Of a DNA stretch of 8,944 nt, positions 1 through 6,669 are shown piece by piece (position 1 is the stretch's first letter; every line of letters begins with the position of its first letter). Source of the stretch: Pseudomonadota bacterium (lineage in GTDB: Bacteria > Pseudomonadota > Alphaproteobacteria > Acetobacterales > Acetobacteraceae); NCBI GenBank assembly GCA_021805485.1, contig JAJZFF010000418.1:1-8944 (forward strand), in the 5' to 3' direction. The position numbers and the translations under genes were made by a program. The notes under the pieces were generated by a model. That model was not told the origin of the DNA and did no database searches. It saw only the letters and a list, made by a program, of their open reading frames with translations.

Positions 1-726
1 CTCGGGGGGGATGGCGCGGCGTTTGCCGGCCTGGTGCGCGCGAACGGCATCGCGCCGGCGGCGCGGCTCGGCATCTACCGTGCCAACGTGCGGGCGGCGC
101 TGACCGGGGCGCTGCGGCTGACCTTTCCCATCGTCGATCAGCTGGTGGGCGCGGAGTTCTTCGACGCCGCCGCGCTGCGCTTCATCGAAGCCGCGCCGCC
201 ACGCTCGCCGCTGCTGGCGCGCTACGGCGACGGTTTCGCCGATTTCCTCGCCGCCGACCCGACCGCCGCCGCGCTCGCCTATCTCGCCGACGTGGCGCGG
301 CTCGAATGGGCCATGCACGAATCGAGCGAGGCGGAGGAGGCAGCGCCGGTCTCCGTGACGGCCCTGGCGGGCACGCTGGCCGAGGCCGCGGACCTCCGCT
401 TCACGCCGCACCCGACGCTGCGGCTGCTCGCGCTCGCCCATCCGGCGGACGCGATCTGGGAGGGCGTGCGCGCGGGCGACGACGATGCGCTGGCCGCACT
501 GGACGTGCGCGCCGGCCCGGTGCACCTGGCGGTGCAGCGCCGCGGCGAGACCGTCGGCATCGCGCGCCTCGCCGCCGCGGAATGGCATTTCCTCGCCGCG
601 CTGGCCGGCGGCCAGACGCTGTCACAGGCCAGCGCGGCCGCGCCCGAGGCGGCGCCGCACTGGCTCGCCGCCTGCCTCACCGCCGAACGCTTCACCGGAT
701 TTGTCGCCGACGCTCTCGGGAGTTGA
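1..726 (+). CDS. DUF2063 (HvfC/BufC/GigB-type) protein, 5' end outside window
   Basis: The frame is open from base 1 and has no stop upstream, so the gene begins before the window; the GTG at 34 is only the first start-like codon in view. The 241 visible residues carry the DUF2063 hallmarks: a YRANV motif, a helix ending in LTFPIVDQLVG, then EFF and a YGDGFADFL segment (about residues 28-82). The C-terminal half is a less conserved alpha/beta domain. In bufferin (bufABCD) and gold-induced (gigPABT) loci this family works beside a DUF692 multinuclear non-heme iron enzyme that modifies cysteines of a small secreted DUF2282 peptide; the DUF2063 protein is thought to help present that substrate. 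The DoxX gene 4 nt downstream fits that layout. Family assignment is firm; membership in a bufferin locus is inferred, because the peptide and DUF692 genes are not in view. Confidence 0.88.
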   Translation, partial: LGGDGAAFAGLVRANGIAPAARLGIYRANVRAALTGALRLTFPIVDQLVGAEFFDAAALRFIEAAPPRSPLLARYGDGFADFLAADPTAAALAYLADVARLEWAMHESSEAEEAAPVSVTALAGTLAEAADLRFTPHPTLRLLALAHPADAIWEGVRAGDDDALAALDVRAGPVHLAVQRRGETVGIARLAAAEWHFLAALAGGQTLSQASAAAPEAAPHWLAACLTAERFTGFVADALGS

Positions 727-730
727 CGCC

Positions 731-1186
731 ATGAGCACGACCTTCGCCCGCGCCGACCGGTTCGCGCTGCCGCGCACCGCACTCGCCCTGCTCGACCGGC
801 TCCCTTACGCGCTGCTGGCGATTCCGCTGCGATTGGCGGTGGCCGAGGTGTTCTGGGCCTCCGGCACGACCAAACTCGCCGACTGGGGCGCGGCGGTGGC
901 GCTGTTCCAGGACGAATACAAGGTGCCCGTGCTGCCGCCGGACATCGCGGCGGTGATGGCGGCGAGCATCGAGCTCTCGACGCCGATCCTGCTGGTGCTG
1001 GGCCTGTTCACGCGCGGCGCGGCGCTGGTGCTGCTCGGCATGACGGCCTTCATCGAGATTTTCGTCTATCCGCTGGCCTGGCCGACGCACATCCAGTGGG
1101 CGGCGATGCTGCTCGTGCTGCTCGCCCGCGGCGCCGGCACGCTCTCCCTCGATGCCGCGATCCGCGCGCGGTGTCTCGGCGCCTGA
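731..1186 (+). CDS. DoxX-family membrane protein (BufD/GigT-type)
   Basis: This is a 151-residue integral membrane protein with four hydrophobic segments at about residues 27-47, 73-93, 96-114 and 119-136, the usual DoxX fold and length. Family-typical features are RLAVAEVFWASGTTKL in the first segment, an acidic residue in the second (E81 in SIELSTPILLVLGLFTR), an acidic residue in the third (E109) and HIQW (120-123) before the fourth. The ATG lies 4 nt after the DUF2063 stop, and GGGAG overlapping the end of that gene serves as ribosome binding site, so the two are cotranscribed and probably translationally coupled. A DoxX gene closes the gigPABT and bufABCD operons; its exact role there is not known, with quinone-linked redox support or membrane export being possibilities. 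A generic DoxX role is the alternative. Confidence 0.9.
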   Translation: MSTTFARADRFALPRTALALLDRLPYALLAIPLRLAVAEVFWASGTTKLADWGAAVALFQDEYKVPVLPPDIAAVMAASIELSTPILLVLGLFTRGAALVLLGMTAFIEIFVYPLAWPTHIQWAAMLLVLLARGAGTLSLDAAIRARCLGA

Positions 1187-1198
1187 ACGCGGTCCCGG

Positions 1199-1222
1199 GC
1201 CGAGGCGCGGCGCCGCCTCGGC
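1199..1222. terminator. Hairpin between convergent genes, probable bidirectional terminator
   Basis: A perfect 9-bp GC-rich inverted repeat (GCCGAGGCG / CGCCTCGGC) with a 6-nt loop lies 12 nt after the DoxX stop and directly beside the cupin stop codon. On the + strand it is followed by a pyrimidine-rich tract (TTACTTCTCTTCC) rather than a clean U-run; on the - strand no U-run follows. Its position exactly between two converging transcription units supports a terminator role in both directions. Confidence 0.65.
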
Positions 1223-1672
1223 TTACTTCTCTTCCGTCACCATGATCGGCGTCCCCGGGCCCTCGCCGGTGATCTCGATGATCGCGGTTTCGTCCTTGGC
1301 GCCGTCGTAGTGGATCTGGTTGCCGTAATGGACGACGAAGCTCCCGGCGGGCATCGGGGTGGTGCTATCGGGGTCGAATTTCCGGCCCGTCCCAACCCAC
1401 CAGGTGCCGGAGATGACGGTGATGAACCGGTCGCGCATGTGGTAATGCGGGTGGCTCATATGAAAGGGCTGCCAGCGGATGAGCTGGATATAGAGCCCTG
1501 GCTTGGAGGGGTCTCCGACCATGTTGGCGTATTCGACGCCGGGAATTTCCGCCGATTCCTTCCACTGGATCTGATCGGGCAGAGTGTAGGCGAGCACTTT
1601 CGGGTCAGGCTTGTGGGCGTCTGCCATGGCCCCAAGGGCGATGGCGGCGGCGAGCAGCAGGAAGCGGCGCAT
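1223..1672 (-). CDS. Exported single-domain cupin protein, function unknown
   Basis: This is a 149-residue protein. The ATG at 1672 is chosen because GGGAG lies about 9 nt upstream and the translation then opens with a classical signal peptide (MRR, a hydrophobic run of about residues 4-16, likely cut after ADA at 17-19); the frame remains open further upstream but overlaps the preceding gene. The mature part is a cupin barrel. Motif 1 is HPHYHMRDRF (74-83) followed by G89, with H76 and H78 as likely metal ligands and the usual glutamate replaced near D81/R82. Motif 2 is PAGSFVVHYGN (108-118), with H115 as third ligand and H121 nearby. It is the last gene of the pnt-BKACE cluster, 13 nt after the BKACE stop, whose end overlaps its binding site. 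A periplasmic metal-binding or ligand-binding role is likely; no substrate can be assigned. Confidence 0.85.
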   Translation of the reverse strand: MRRFLLLAAAIALGAMADAHKPDPKVLAYTLPDQIQWKESAEIPGVEYANMVGDPSKPGLYIQLIRWQPFHMSHPHYHMRDRFITVISGTWWVGTGRKFDPDSTTPMPAGSFVVHYGNQIHYDGAKDETAIIEITGEGPGTPIMVTEEK

Positions 1673-1685
1673 CGCGGTGTCTCCC

Positions 1686-2615
1686 TCAGAAAGCGACCTT
1701 GTCTCCGCCCTTGAGCGCGAGGATTTCGCGGGCCTCGGCCGGAGTTGCGATCTCGAGCCCGAGGCCTTCGAGGATCTGGCGCACCTGTCGCACCTGCGCG
1801 GCGTTGCTTTCGGCGAGTTTGCCCGGCCCGATCCAGAGACTGTCTTCGAGCCCGACGCGGACATTGGCGCCCATCGCGGCGGCCATGGCCGCGATCGGCA
1901 TCTGGTTGCGCCCGGCGCCGAGCACCGACCAGCGATAGGCGTTGCCGAACAGCCGGTCCGCGGTGCGCTTCATGTGCATCACGTCCTCGGGATGCGGGCC
2001 GATGCCGCCGAGGATGCCGAACACGGTCTGCACGAACAGCGGCGCCTTCACCAGGCCGCGTTCGAGGAAATGGGCGAGATTGTAGAGATGGCCGACGTCG
2101 TAGCACTCGAACTCGAAGCGCGTGCCGGCATCACCCAATTCGCGCAGCGCGTATTCGATGTCCGCGAAGGTGTTGCGGAAGATGAGATCGCGCGAGCCCT
2201 CGAGATGCTGCCGCTCCCAATCGTGCTTGAACTCCTTGAACCGGCCAAGCATGGGGAACAGGCCGAAATTCATCGAGCCCATGTTGAGCGAGGCGACTTC
2301 CGGCTTGAAGCGCAGCGAGGGCATGATGCGCTCGCGGATGAGCATGGTCGGCGCGCCGCCAGAGGTGATGTTCACCACCGCGTCGGTCGCCTGCTTGATG
2401 CGCGGCAGGAAGGCCGCGAAGGCTTCGGGGCTCTGATCCGGCTTACCGGTGATCGGGTCGCGCGCGTGCAGATGCACGATCGCGGCACCCGCCTCCGCCG
2501 CCGCGATGGCCCCGGCGGCGATCTCATCGGGCGTCACCGGCAGATGGGGCGACATCGAGGGCGTGTGGATCGCCCCCGTCACCGCGCAGGTGATGATGAC
2601 TTTGCGTCCCGCCAT
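1686..2615 (-). CDS. Beta-keto acid cleavage enzyme (BKACE, DUF849 family)
   Basis: This 309-residue protein matches the DUF849 family, type member 3-keto-5-aminohexanoate cleavage enzyme (Kce) of lysine fermentation. Members use a divalent metal, usually zinc, to convert a beta-keto acid plus acetyl-CoA into a CoA ester plus acetoacetate. The TIM-barrel signatures are present: ITCAVTG (8-14) and SMSPHLPVTPDEIA near the start, metal ligands in HLHARDP (H48, H50), NITSGG (82-87), SLNMGSMNFG (109-118), ECYDVGH (170-176) and RVGLED (253-258), whose R253, E257 and D258 match the spacing of the Kce catalytic Arg, metal-binding Glu and Asp. The start has a clear GGGAGG site. It follows pntB by 22 nt and precedes the cupin gene by 13 nt, so it is probably in the pnt transcript. 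The substrate varies across this family and cannot be read here; it should not be labelled kce. Confidence 0.93.
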   Translation of the reverse strand: MAGRKVIITCAVTGAIHTPSMSPHLPVTPDEIAAGAIAAAEAGAAIVHLHARDPITGKPDQSPEAFAAFLPRIKQATDAVVNITSGGAPTMLIRERIMPSLRFKPEVASLNMGSMNFGLFPMLGRFKEFKHDWERQHLEGSRDLIFRNTFADIEYALRELGDAGTRFEFECYDVGHLYNLAHFLERGLVKAPLFVQTVFGILGGIGPHPEDVMHMKRTADRLFGNAYRWSVLGAGRNQMPIAAMAAAMGANVRVGLEDSLWIGPGKLAESNAAQVRQVRQILEGLGLEIATPAEAREILALKGGDKVAF

Positions 2616-2637
2616 GTTGATTACCTCCCTGCCCGCC

Positions 2638-4044
2638 TCAGTGCCCGAGGGCCTGGACGATCTCCTCGGTCATCTTCTTCGCGTCGCCGAACAGCATCAT
2701 GGTGTTGTTGCGGAAGAACAGCTCGTTCTCGACGCCGGCGTAACCGGAGGCCATCGAGCGCTTGATGAACAGCACCGTGCGCGCCTTCTCCACTTCGAGG
2801 ATGGGCATGCCGTAGATCGGCGATTTCGGATCGGTCTTCGCCGCCGGATTGGTGACGTCGTTGGCACCGATGACGTAAGCGACGTCGGCGGTCTGGAACT
2901 CGTTGTTGATTTCTTCGAGCTCGAAGACCTCGTCGTAGGGCACGTTGGCCTCGGCGAGCAGCACGTTCATGTGCCCCGGCATGCGCCCGGCGACGGGATG
3001 GATGGCGTATTTCACCTCGACGCCTTCGGCCTTGAGCGTGTCCGCCATCTCGCGCAGCGCGTGCTGCGCCTGCGCCACCGCCATGCCGTAGCCGGGCACG
3101 ATGATGACCTTGGACGCGTTCTTGAGGATGAAGGCGGCATCGTCGGCGGCGCCGGCCTTGACGCTGCGGTCCCCGCCCGCGCCGGCGGCGGGTCCGACCC
3201 CGGTATCGGTGCCGAAGCCGCCGAGCAGCACGTTGAGGATGCTGCGGTTCATGCCCTTGCACATGATGTAGGACAGGATCGCGCCGGAGGCGCCGACGAG
3301 CGCGCCGGTGATGATCAGCGCCAGGTTCTGCACCGTGAAGCCGATGCCGCAGGCGGCCCACCCCGAGTAGCTGTTCAGCATCGAGACGATCACCGGCATG
3401 TCCGCGCCGCCGATCGGGATGATGAGAAGGAAACCGAGCGCGAGCGAGAGCAGCGCGATCAGCCAGAACACCACCTGGCTGCCGCCGGTGGCGACGAAGG
3501 CGATGACCAGCAGCACAATCGCCACGCCGATGCCGAGATTGATCGGATGCTGCAGCGGGAACGTGATCGGCGCGCCCTTCATCAGCGCCTGCAGCTTGGC
3601 GAAGGCGATCAGCGAGCCGGTGAAGGTGATGGCGCCGATGGCAAGGCCGAGCGACATCTCGATCAGGCTCTGCGGATGGATCGCGCCGGGGCTGCCGATG
3701 CCGAAGGCCTCCGGCGCGTTCAGCGCCGCGGCGGCGACGAACACGGCGGCGAGACCGACGAGGGAGTGGAACGCGGCGACGAGCTGCGGCAGCGCCGTCA
3801 TCTGGATGCGCAGCGCGACGAAGGTGCCCGCGCCACCGCCGATGATGACACCGATCAGCATCAGCCCGTAGCCGCCGAGACCCATGTGCGGATGCAGCAG
3901 CGTCGCGAGCACGGCGATCGCCATGCCCACCATGCCCATCTGGTTGCCGCGGCGCGCGGTTTCCGGATGCGACAGGCCGCGCAGCGCGAGGATGAAGAGA
4001 ACCGCAGCGACGAGATAGGCGAGCGAGGTCAGGCTCTCGGACAT
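2638..4044 (-). CDS. pntB: NAD(P) transhydrogenase subunit beta
   Basis: The beta subunit of the proton-translocating transhydrogenase (468 residues, normal length). Residues 1 to about 260 form the rest of the membrane domain dII, with roughly nine hydrophobic helices; the remainder is the cytoplasmic NADP(H) domain dIII. The residues important for proton transfer in the E. coli enzyme are matched at a constant offset of two: H93 in FHSLVGLAA, D215 in GGADMPVIV and N224. In dIII, PGYGMAVAQAQ (317-327) is the nucleotide fold, GANDVTNPAA (393-402) supplies the conserved Asp (D396), and KRSM (428-431) contacts the NADP 2'-phosphate. The ATG is 5 nt after the pntAB stop, with AAGGGGAAA inside the end of pntAB as binding site, indicating coupled translation. 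Confidence 0.98.
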   Translation of the reverse strand: MSESLTSLAYLVAAVLFILALRGLSHPETARRGNQMGMVGMAIAVLATLLHPHMGLGGYGLMLIGVIIGGGAGTFVALRIQMTALPQLVAAFHSLVGLAAVFVAAAALNAPEAFGIGSPGAIHPQSLIEMSLGLAIGAITFTGSLIAFAKLQALMKGAPITFPLQHPINLGIGVAIVLLVIAFVATGGSQVVFWLIALLSLALGFLLIIPIGGADMPVIVSMLNSYSGWAACGIGFTVQNLALIITGALVGASGAILSYIMCKGMNRSILNVLLGGFGTDTGVGPAAGAGGDRSVKAGAADDAAFILKNASKVIIVPGYGMAVAQAQHALREMADTLKAEGVEVKYAIHPVAGRMPGHMNVLLAEANVPYDEVFELEEINNEFQTADVAYVIGANDVTNPAAKTDPKSPIYGMPILEVEKARTVLFIKRSMASGYAGVENELFFRNNTMMLFGDAKKMTEEIVQALGH

Positions 4045-4049
4045 CGCCG

Positions 4050-4445
4050 CTATTTCCCCTTCTTGCGGAACATCGACAGCATCCGCTGCGTCACCACGAA
4101 ACCGCCGAATATGTTCACGCTCACCAGCGTGACGGCGAGGAAGCCGAACACCACCGCGGCGGTGCTGGTGCCGAGCCCGGTCGCGAGCATGGCGCCGACG
4201 ATGATCACCGAGCTGATCGCGTTGGTTACGGCCATCAGCGGCGAGTGCAGCGCCGGCGTGACGTTCCAGACCACGTAGTAGCCGACGAAGATGGCCATCA
4301 CGAAGATGGCGAAGAGAAAGACGAAGGGCTCGACCGCGTGCGCCACCGGGCCGGCGGCAGCGGCGACGCGGCCTGCATGTTCGGCGAGTTCGCCGGCCGC
4401 AGCGGCGAGCCGTGCGGCCTCCTCGGCCAACTGGTTCGGGTTCAT
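4050..4445 (-). CDS. pntAB: NAD(P) transhydrogenase subunit alpha part 2 (PntAB)
   Basis: This 131-residue membrane subunit corresponds to the C-terminal membrane part of E. coli PntA, here a separate gene as in R. rubrum and many alphaproteobacteria. Three helices are visible at about residues 42-60, 73-92 and 94-117, with the family-typical [20 protein letters not shown] (55-74) and ISSVIIVGA. The protein ends in a basic tail (RKKGK). The first 40 residues form an alanine-rich, probably helical extension before the membrane domain. The ATG at 4445 has GGAGAG upstream and lies 20 nt after the pntAA stop. It assembles with PntB to form the proton channel and anchors PntAA. Confidence 0.97.
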   Translation of the reverse strand: MNPNQLAEEAARLAAAAGELAEHAGRVAAAAGPVAHAVEPFVFLFAIFVMAIFVGYYVVWNVTPALHSPLMAVTNAISSVIIVGAMLATGLGTSTAAVVFGFLAVTLVSVNIFGGFVVTQRMLSMFRKKGK

Positions 4446-4465
4446 GGTGGGGCTCTCTCCAGGGG

Positions 4466-5611
4466 TCAGGCGGCCTGCGCGGGCAGGAACTGCGGATGCA
4501 CGACGGCGCCGCCGCGCGTCAGCATCACGCCCTTCACGATCTCGTCGGTCTCGGGCAGCTTCGGGGCCTTCGCCTCCTTGTCCCAGAAGGTCGAGAGGAA
4601 GGTGAGCAGATTGCGCGCGTAGAGGCTCGATGCCGCGACGGGAATGCGCGCCGGCCAGTTGCGGTGGCCGAGAATCTTGACGCCGTTCTCGGTGACATAG
4701 GCCTCGCCCGGCCGCGTGGCGGCGCAGTTGCCGCCGGCGTCGGCCGCGAGATCGATGATGACGCTGCCGGCCCGCATGGCGGCGACCATCGGCGCGGTGA
4801 CGATCACCGGCGCCTTGCGCCCCATCACCAGCGCGGTGCAGATCACGATATCGTTCTTGGCCACCGTCTCGGCCATCAGCGCCGCCTGCTTCTGGCGGAA
4901 CGCCTCGCTCATTTCCTTGGCGTAGCCGCCCGCGGTCTGCGCCGCGCGGGTCTCCTCATCCTCGACACCGACGAAGCTGGCGCCGAGCGATTTGATCTCC
5001 TCCTTGGCCGCCGGCCGGACATCGGTGGCGGAGACGATGGCGCCGAGCCGGCGCGCGGTCGCGATCGCCTGCAGCCCGGCGACACCGGCGCCGATGACGA
5101 AGACCCGCGCCGGCGGCACCGTGCCAGCGGCGGTCATCATCATCGGAAAGCCACGATCGAACGCGCCGGCGGACTCGATCACGGCGCGATAGCCGGCGAG
5201 ATTCGCCTGGCTCGACAGCACGTCCATCGACTGGGCGCGCGTGATGCGCGGCAGCATTTCGAGCGCGGCGGCATCGATGCCGGCCTCGGCCAGGGCCGGA
5301 ACCAGCGACGGGTCGGCGAAGGCGTTGGAGATCGAGACCAGCAGCGCGCCCCGCCCGATCGCGGCGCGCTCGGCGGCGTCGGGCATCTGCACCGCGAAGA
5401 CGATGCCCGCACCGGCCAACACGGCCGCGGCGTCGGCGGCGATTTCGGCGCCGGCGGCGGAAAAATCGGCGTCCGACCAGCCGGACCGTGTCCCGGCGCC
5501 GGTCTCGACGGCGACGGACATGCCGAGGGCGGCGAGTTTCTTGACCGTCTCCGGGCTCGCCGCGACACGCGCCTCGAACTCCCGACGCTCCCTAAGCACC
5601 GCAAGGCGCAT
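4466..5611 (-). CDS. pntAA: NAD(P) transhydrogenase subunit alpha part 1 (PntAA)
   Basis: The soluble NAD(H)-binding domain dI (381 residues), homologous to alanine dehydrogenase. The start at 5611 is chosen because AAAGGA lies upstream and the protein then opens MRLAVLRER; the frame remains open further upstream but that part is not protein-like. NAD-contacting residues known from R. rubrum dI appear at a constant offset of five: R122, Q127, D130 and S133 in [14 protein letters not shown], the Rossmann loop GAGVAGLQA (174-182) with acidic D197, and the mobile-loop tyrosine Y230 in GGYAKEM. The protein ends after a linker with [10 protein letters not shown], without membrane helices, as expected for the split form. 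It is the first gene of the cluster. The complex uses the proton-motive force for NADH + NADP+ -> NAD+ + NADPH, supplying NADPH. Confidence 0.98.
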   Translation of the reverse strand: MRLAVLRERREFEARVAASPETVKKLAALGMSVAVETGAGTRSGWSDADFSAAGAEIAADAAAVLAGAGIVFAVQMPDAAERAAIGRGALLVSISNAFADPSLVPALAEAGIDAAALEMLPRITRAQSMDVLSSQANLAGYRAVIESAGAFDRGFPMMMTAAGTVPPARVFVIGAGVAGLQAIATARRLGAIVSATDVRPAAKEEIKSLGASFVGVEDEETRAAQTAGGYAKEMSEAFRQKQAALMAETVAKNDIVICTALVMGRKAPVIVTAPMVAAMRAGSVIIDLAADAGGNCAATRPGEAYVTENGVKILGHRNWPARIPVAASSLYARNLLTFLSTFWDKEAKAPKLPETDEIVKGVMLTRGGAVVHPQFLPAQAA

Positions 5612-5621
5612 CTGGCCATCC

Positions 5622-5640
5622 TTTGCTGGTGTGCAACAAA
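5622..5640 (-). promoter_or_regulatory. Leader hairpin overlapping the pntAA ribosome binding site
   Basis: In the pntAA leader, UUUGUUG and CAGCAAA can form a 7-bp stem (one G-U pair) around a 5-nt loop. The 3' arm ends in the AAA of the Shine-Dalgarno stretch AAAGGA, so the stem could partly hide it. The stem is short and AU-rich, so the effect may be slight. Confidence 0.3.
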
Positions 5641-5668
5641 CGCGGTCGCAGGACGCGGCCCCTTTGTC

Positions 5669-5697
5669 GCAATACGATGGCGCAAGATGAGTGGCAA
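5669..5697 (-). promoter_or_regulatory. Candidate sigma-70 promoter of the pnt cluster
   Basis: Read on the - strand, TTGCCA (5697-5692; five of six -35 consensus bases) is separated by exactly 17 bp from TATTGC (5674-5669; half of the -10 consensus, including TAT). Transcription would start near 5662, giving a leader of about 50 nt before pntAA. It is the best such pair in the 195-bp divergent gap, but the -10 is weak. Confidence 0.4.
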
Positions 5698-5806
5698 GAG
5701 GGTGGCGGAGCCGGCGCAGCGGCGCTTGCCGCCGCCTGCGCGATGCCGCTATCGTGTCAGGCCGTCGCGGCGCGGCAACGAGCGGGGGCAGCGAGTGGGG
5801 GCCGGC

Positions 5807-6085
5807 ATGGATTTGGATGAGCGCGCGGCGCAGGCATCCGGGCTGTTCGCCCGGCGCTGCGAGCGGGCGGTGGTGACGGCCTATCGCGAGCTGCGCGCAT
5901 GTGGCACGTCCGATTTCAGCGCCTTCACGGCCTGCACCACCCTCTATCGCATCCACCACCCGGAGGCGCCGCTGAGCGAGGCGCGGCGGCTGGTGGCGGA
6001 GTGGATCGACCACCACGTGGTGCGCGGCGCCGCCGGCCCGACGCCAGGGTGCGCATGCGGCGAGGAGCCGGGCGCGGCGGCCTGA
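5807..6085 (+). CDS. Small conserved-looking protein of unknown function
   Basis: This 92-residue protein is read divergently from the pnt cluster. The ATG at 5807 is preceded by a purine-rich GTGGGGG stretch; an in-frame ATG at 5687 would add 40 residues that are basic, proline- and arginine-rich and look untranslated. The product is soluble and mainly helical (AAQASGLFARRCERAVVTAY; later a LSEARRLVAEWIDHHV helix), with no signal peptide or membrane segment. It has five cysteines (C18, C32, C43, C82, C84), the last two as a CxC in a flexible Gly/Ala/Pro-rich tail, and a histidine-containing RIHHPEAPLSEA segment. I do not recognise a family. Amphipathic helices and codon use like the neighbours argue for a real gene. 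It converges on moaB with a 21-nt gap. Confidence 0.65.
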   Translation: MDLDERAAQASGLFARRCERAVVTAYRELRACGTSDFSAFTACTTLYRIHHPEAPLSEARRLVAEWIDHHVVRGAAGPTPGCACGEEPGAAA

Positions 6086-6106
6086 GGCGGCAGCCGCGAG
6101 GCAGGG

Positions 6107-6655
6107 CTATTCGGCCGCCGGCTTCATGTGCTCGGTGAGGCGCGGCATCAGCTCGACCAGATTGCATGGCCGGTGGCGAGCGTCGAGCTGCCAGAGCAGA
6201 ATGTCGTCCCACGCATCCTTCACCGCGCCGGGGCTGCCCGGCAGCGCAAAAAGATAGGTACCGCCGGCAACACCACCGAGTGCGCGCGACTGCATCGTCG
6301 AGGTGCCGATCTTCTGGTAGCTCAGCATGCGGAACAGCTCGCCGAACCCCTCGATGCGCTTCTCCAGCACGCGTTCGAACGCCTCGGGCGTCACGTCCCG
6401 GCCGGTGATGCCGGTGCCGCCGGTGGTGATGACCACGTCCACATCCGGATCGGCGATCCAGCCGCGCAGACGCTGCTCGATCGCATCCGCCTCGTCGCGC
6501 TCGATGGCACGCGCCACCAGCCGATGGCCGGCGGCGGCAATGCGGTCGGCCAGAGCGTCGCCGGAGGTATCGTTGGCCGCGCTGCGCGTGTCCGACACCG
6601 TCAGCACCGCGACATTGACCGGAATGAACCGCCTCGTCTCGTCGATCCGCGCCAT
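6107..6655 (-). CDS. moaB: Molybdenum cofactor biosynthesis protein, MoaB/MogA family
   Basis: This 182-residue protein of the MoaB/MogA fold is typical in length. Family signatures are LTVSDTRS (18-25), the phosphate-binding TTGGTG (77-82), GRDVTPEA (85-92) with the conserved Asp D87, FGELFRMLSY (104-113) and the LPGSPGAV loop (138-145). Enzymes of this group bind molybdopterin and, where active, adenylylate it before molybdenum insertion. E. coli MoaB itself appears inactive, but in genomes without a separate mogA a protein of this type is expected to do that step; D87 and the TTGGTG loop are intact here. The ATG at 6655 has GCGGAGG upstream and lies 14 nt after the slt stop, so it is read from the slt transcript. 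Confidence 0.93.
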   Translation of the reverse strand: MARIDETRRFIPVNVAVLTVSDTRSAANDTSGDALADRIAAAGHRLVARAIERDEADAIEQRLRGWIADPDVDVVITTGGTGITGRDVTPEAFERVLEKRIEGFGELFRMLSYQKIGTSTMQSRALGGVAGGTYLFALPGSPGAVKDAWDDILLWQLDARHRPCNLVELMPRLTEHMKPAAE

Positions 6656-6669
6656 GCGTCGCCTCCGCT

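Noticed and set aside
1673..1864. Upstream extension of the cupin gene by 64 codons
   Set aside because: It overlaps the BKACE gene antiphase, is Ser/Arg-rich and would bury the clear signal peptide.
2449..4278. A 609-codon open frame on the + strand across pntB, pntAB and part of the BKACE gene
   Set aside because: It is full of Arg, Asp, His and Gly and crosses three well-supported genes antisense; a by-product of very high GC.
4412..5806. Long + strand open frame reaching upstream of the small gene at 5807
   Set aside because: It lies antisense to pntAA and has low-complexity composition; only its last 92 codons look like protein.
5612..6016. Upstream extension of pntAA by 135 codons
   Set aside because: Arginine- and proline-rich, unlike any dI domain, and it would overlap the divergent gene; the ATG at 5611 has a ribosome binding site and a family-typical start.
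6086..6106. Possible terminator between the small gene and moaB
   Set aside because: Only a 4-bp stem with a 3-nt loop could be drawn, too weak to claim.
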